Origin: DASQHM01 sp035632095
GTDB lineage: Bacteria; Pseudomonadota; Alphaproteobacteria; Ferrovibrionales; Ferrovibrionaceae
DNA length: 8,073 nt
Direction of reading: 5' to 3'
NCBI GenBank assembly: GCA_035632095.1
Contig: DASQHM010000095.1
Span: 1-8,073 of the forward strand
Part shown: positions 5,987 to 8,073 of the stretch, in pieces
How the letters are laid out: each line of letters opens with the position of its first letter
Position numbering within the stretch: the stretch's first letter is position 1
Position numbers and translations under genes: made by a program
Notes under the pieces: generated by a model
Databases searched by the model: none
What the model was told of the DNA's origin: nothing
The model's input: the letters and a program-made list of their open reading frames with translations, nothing else

Positions 5987-7146
5987 GAGCCCTGCTCCTT
6001 GGCGGCGCGCAGCTCCTGCATCACGGCGGACGTATGCTCACCGAGCCGTGGCGCCGCGCTCCGCACGGCGCCGGGTGTTGCCGAGAGCTTGACGGGTACG
6101 CCGAGGACTCGCGTCTCCCCGGCCGCCGGATGGCCGACCTTCGCGACCATCCCACGCGCTTCCGCAAGTTCGCTGGTCAGCACCTGGTCGTATGTCTGCA
6201 CCGGCCCGTTCGGGATGCCGGCTTGGTCGAGCAGATTGCACCAATGGGTGGTCGGTTGCGTTTCGAGGCGGGCCTGGAGAATGACAACGAGCGTCTTGCG
6301 ATTGGCGACGCGGGCGGCGTTGCTCTTGAAGCGCGGGTCAGCAAGCAGACTCTCGACGCCCAGGATTTGGCAAAGCCGCGTCCAGAACGCCTCGGATGCG
6401 CCGCCGATGGTGAGCCAGCCGTCGGCGGTGCGAAACACCTGGTAGGGCGCGCTGCCGCGATGCGCCTGGCCGAGCTTGGAAGGGCGCTTGCCGGTCGCGA
6501 AGAACTCCGCCGCTTCGTAGATGCCGAAACTCACGGCGGTGTCATAAAGCGACGTGTCGACGAATTGGCCGAGCCCGGTGCGCTCTCGCGCCGCCAATGC
6601 GGCCAGGATGCCGATGGCTGCGAACATCCCGGCGCCGATGTCGGAGATCGGCGGCGGCAGGCGGTGCGGCGGACCGTCTTCGTCGCCGCAGACCGACATC
6701 AGGCCGCTCATCGCCTGCGTCATCAGATCGAAGCCGCCGCGTTCGCGATAGGGTCCGGTCTGCCCGAACCCGGAGATCGAGCAATAGATCAGCCGCGGAT
6801 TGCGCGCCGACAAAGCCGCATAGCCGAGACCGAGACTGTCGGCCGTGCCGGGCTTGAAGTTCTCCACGAACACATCCGCGCGGGCGGCGAGATCGCCGCA
6901 TACCCGAGCGTCCGCCTGATCCTTCAAGTCCAGAACGATGCTGCGTTTGTTGCGGTTGACCTGCATGAACGGCGCGCTTTCGCCGCCGACGAAAGGCGGC
7001 GAGCCGCGCAGGTCGTCCCCCCTGCCCGGCCGCTCGACCTTGATCACGTCGGCGCCGTGATCGGCGAGGATCATGGTGCAGTACGGTCCCGAGACGAAAC
7101 TGGTGAGATCGATCACCTTTAATCCTGCCAGTGCGCCAACGTTCAT
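5983..7146 (-). CDS. CaiB/BaiF family (class III) CoA-transferase, first of the pair
   Basis: A 387-residue class III CoA-transferase and a clear but diverged paralogue of the next gene. It opens with LKVIDLTSFVSGPYCTMILADHGADVIKVE (9-38, start of the Rossmann fold), has NRNKRSIVLDLK (64-75), FVENFKPGT (93-101), SGFGQTGPY (125-133) and the catalytic Asp169 in ISDIGAG (167-173). The block GSAPYQVFRTADGWL (231-245) and PNGPVQTYDQVL (312-323) complete the fold. Length is normal and nothing is missing. ATG at 7146 lies 11 bases after the stop of the dehydrogenase; the Shine-Dalgarno is weak (GGGCGCGGG), and coupling to the upstream gene is likely. The frame is open much further upstream, but that part overlaps the dehydrogenase and is not coding. 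Substrate is unknown. Confidence 0.93.
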   Translation of the reverse strand: MNVGALAGLKVIDLTSFVSGPYCTMILADHGADVIKVERPGRGDDLRGSPPFVGGESAPFMQVNRNKRSIVLDLKDQADARVCGDLAARADVFVENFKPGTADSLGLGYAALSARNPRLIYCSISGFGQTGPYRERGGFDLMTQAMSGLMSVCGDEDGPPHRLPPPISDIGAGMFAAIGILAALAARERTGLGQFVDTSLYDTAVSFGIYEAAEFFATGKRPSKLGQAHRGSAPYQVFRTADGWLTIGGASEAFWTRLCQILGVESLLADPRFKSNAARVANRKTLVVILQARLETQPTTHWCNLLDQAGIPNGPVQTYDQVLTSELAEARGMVAKVGHPAAGETRVLGVPVKLSATPGAVRSAAPRLGEHTSAVMQELRAAKEQGS

Positions 7147-7157
7147 CCCGCGCCCGA

Positions 7158-8073
7158 TCAATAGGATCGCGGCAGGCCGAGCACGTGCTCGGCGACATAA
7201 GCCAGGATCATGTTGGTGGAAATCGGCGCCACCTGGTAGAGGCGCGTCTCGCGAAACTTGCGCTCGACGTCGAACTCCTCCGCGAAACCGAAGCCGCCAT
7301 GAATCTGCAGGCACATGTCGGCGGCGGCCCATGACGCTTCCGATGCCAGCAGCTTCGCCATGTTCGCTTCGGCGCCGCAGGGCTTGCCGGATTCGAACAA
7401 CGCCGCCGCCTTGTCCACCATGAGCGCCGCCGCTTCGCTGGCCGCATAGGCGCGCGCAATGGGAAACTGCACGCCCTGGTTCTGGCCGATCGGCCGGCCG
7501 AAGACGACGCGTTCGCGCGCATAGGCCGAAGCCTTGGCGATGAACCAGCGCGCGTCGCCGACGCACTCGGACGCGATCAGAATGCGCTCGGCGTTCATCC
7601 CGTCGAGGATGTAGCGGAAACCGCGATCCTGTTCGCCGATCAGGTTCGCCGCCGGGACTTCCAGGTCGTCGAAGAACACCTCGGTGGTGGCGTGATTGAG
7701 CATGGTGCGGATCGGCCGGATGGTCAGGCCGCGGCCGAGCGATGCGCGCATGTCGACAATGAACACCGACAGACCTTCGGTCTTGTTTCGTATCCGGTCG
7801 CGCGAGGTCGTGCGCGCCAGCAGCAGCATCAGATCGGAATGCTCGGCCCGCGACGTCCAGACTTTCTGGCCGTTCACCACATAGACGTCGCCCTTGCGCA
7901 CGGCCGTCGTCTTGATCGAGGTGGTGTCGGTGCCGGCGGACGGTTCGGTGACGCCGAAGGCCTGCAGGCGCAATTCGCCGGTGGCGATCCTTGGCAGATA
8001 GGTGCGCTTCTGCGCCTCGCTACCGTAGCGGAGAATTGTGCCCATGATGTACATCTGGGCGTGACACGCCGCG
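7158..8073 (-). CDS. Acyl-CoA dehydrogenase lacking the MCAD-type glutamate, C-terminal part (5' end beyond right edge)
   Basis: The frame is open to the right edge (AACHAQ precedes the Met at 8054), so the start and roughly the first 90 residues lie outside. Numbering from that Met, VTEPSAGTDT (35-44), VNGQKVWTS (60-68), RVVFGRPIGQNQ (182-192) and LQIHGGFGFAEE (249-260) identify the family. The C-terminal motif is LYQVAPISTNMI (272-283), where the MCAD catalytic Glu is replaced by Pro277. A Glu at 156 in MNAERILIA aligns with Glu254 of isovaleryl-CoA dehydrogenase in helix G, and is the likely base. The enzyme probably acts on branched or bulky acyl-CoA, but this is inference. It ends GLPRSY, typical of this subfamily, 11 bases before the first CoA-transferase. 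It is the most upstream operon gene in view. Confidence 0.93.
   Translation of the reverse strand, partial: AACHAQMYIMGTILRYGSEAQKRTYLPRIATGELRLQAFGVTEPSAGTDTTSIKTTAVRKGDVYVVNGQKVWTSRAEHSDLMLLLARTTSRDRIRNKTEGLSVFIVDMRASLGRGLTIRPIRTMLNHATTEVFFDDLEVPAANLIGEQDRGFRYILDGMNAERILIASECVGDARWFIAKASAYARERVVFGRPIGQNQGVQFPIARAYAASEAAALMVDKAAALFESGKPCGAEANMAKLLASEASWAAADMCLQIHGGFGFAEEFDVERKFRETRLYQVAPISTNMILAYVAEHVLGLPRSY

Noticed and set aside
4868..6445. 525-codon open frame on the plus strand
   Set aside because: It is antisense to both CoA-transferase genes, has low-complexity Arg/His-rich composition and no domain. The opposite strand encodes clear conserved families.
6034..7122. 362-codon open frame on the plus strand
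   Set aside because: It lies opposite the first CoA-transferase gene and shows only shadow-type composition.
7147..7566. Upstream extension of the first CoA-transferase frame, which could suggest a fusion protein
   Set aside because: The extension overlaps the coding end of the dehydrogenase in another frame and has no family similarity. The CoA-transferase fold begins right at the ATG at 7146.

Overview
The window looks like a piece of a GC-rich (low 60s percent by eye) proteobacterial chromosome, probably an alphaproteobacterium of the Hyphomicrobiales type; a betaproteobacterium cannot be excluded. The basis is base composition, the overlapping or closely packed genes and the type of protein families present. 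Every gene that can be supported lies on the minus strand, so the operon reads from the right edge to the left.

From 8073 down to 377 there are seven consecutive acyl-CoA metabolism genes: an acyl-CoA dehydrogenase cut by the right edge; two adjacent class III (CaiB/BaiF) CoA-transferases joined by a 4-base overlap; a MaoC-type enoyl-CoA hydratase; an alpha/beta hydrolase of the epoxide-hydrolase type overlapping the MaoC end; a second acyl-CoA dehydrogenase; and an AMP-forming acyl-CoA ligase. Junctions are -4, 11, 32, -20, 15 and 81 bases, so one polycistronic message is likely. The promoter lies outside the window.

Taken together the genes can activate an organic acid to its CoA thioester by two routes (ATP-dependent ligase and CoA transfer), desaturate it, and hydrate the enoyl-CoA. 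No 3-hydroxyacyl-CoA dehydrogenase, thiolase or CoA-ester lyase is visible, so the pathway is incomplete here. The MaoC protein resembles the branched or C5-dicarboxylyl-CoA hydratases (itaconyl-CoA/mesaconyl-CoA type) more than the PhaJ type, which hints at a branched or dicarboxylic acid substrate. The true substrate cannot be read from the sequence.

Left of the operon, 175 bases (202-376) hold no gene but contain inverted repeats and a possible promoter for the last gene, the first 67 codons of a B12-binding radical SAM protein that runs off the left edge. That gene is probably a separate unit.

I see no mobile element, CRISPR array, tRNA, rRNA or phage gene. The most notable points are that the two dehydrogenases place the catalytic glutamate in different positions, that the MaoC protein has Asn where PhaJ has its catalytic Asp, and that an Asp-nucleophile hydrolase sits in the middle of a beta-oxidation-like operon. 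None of this amounts to a clearly new system.
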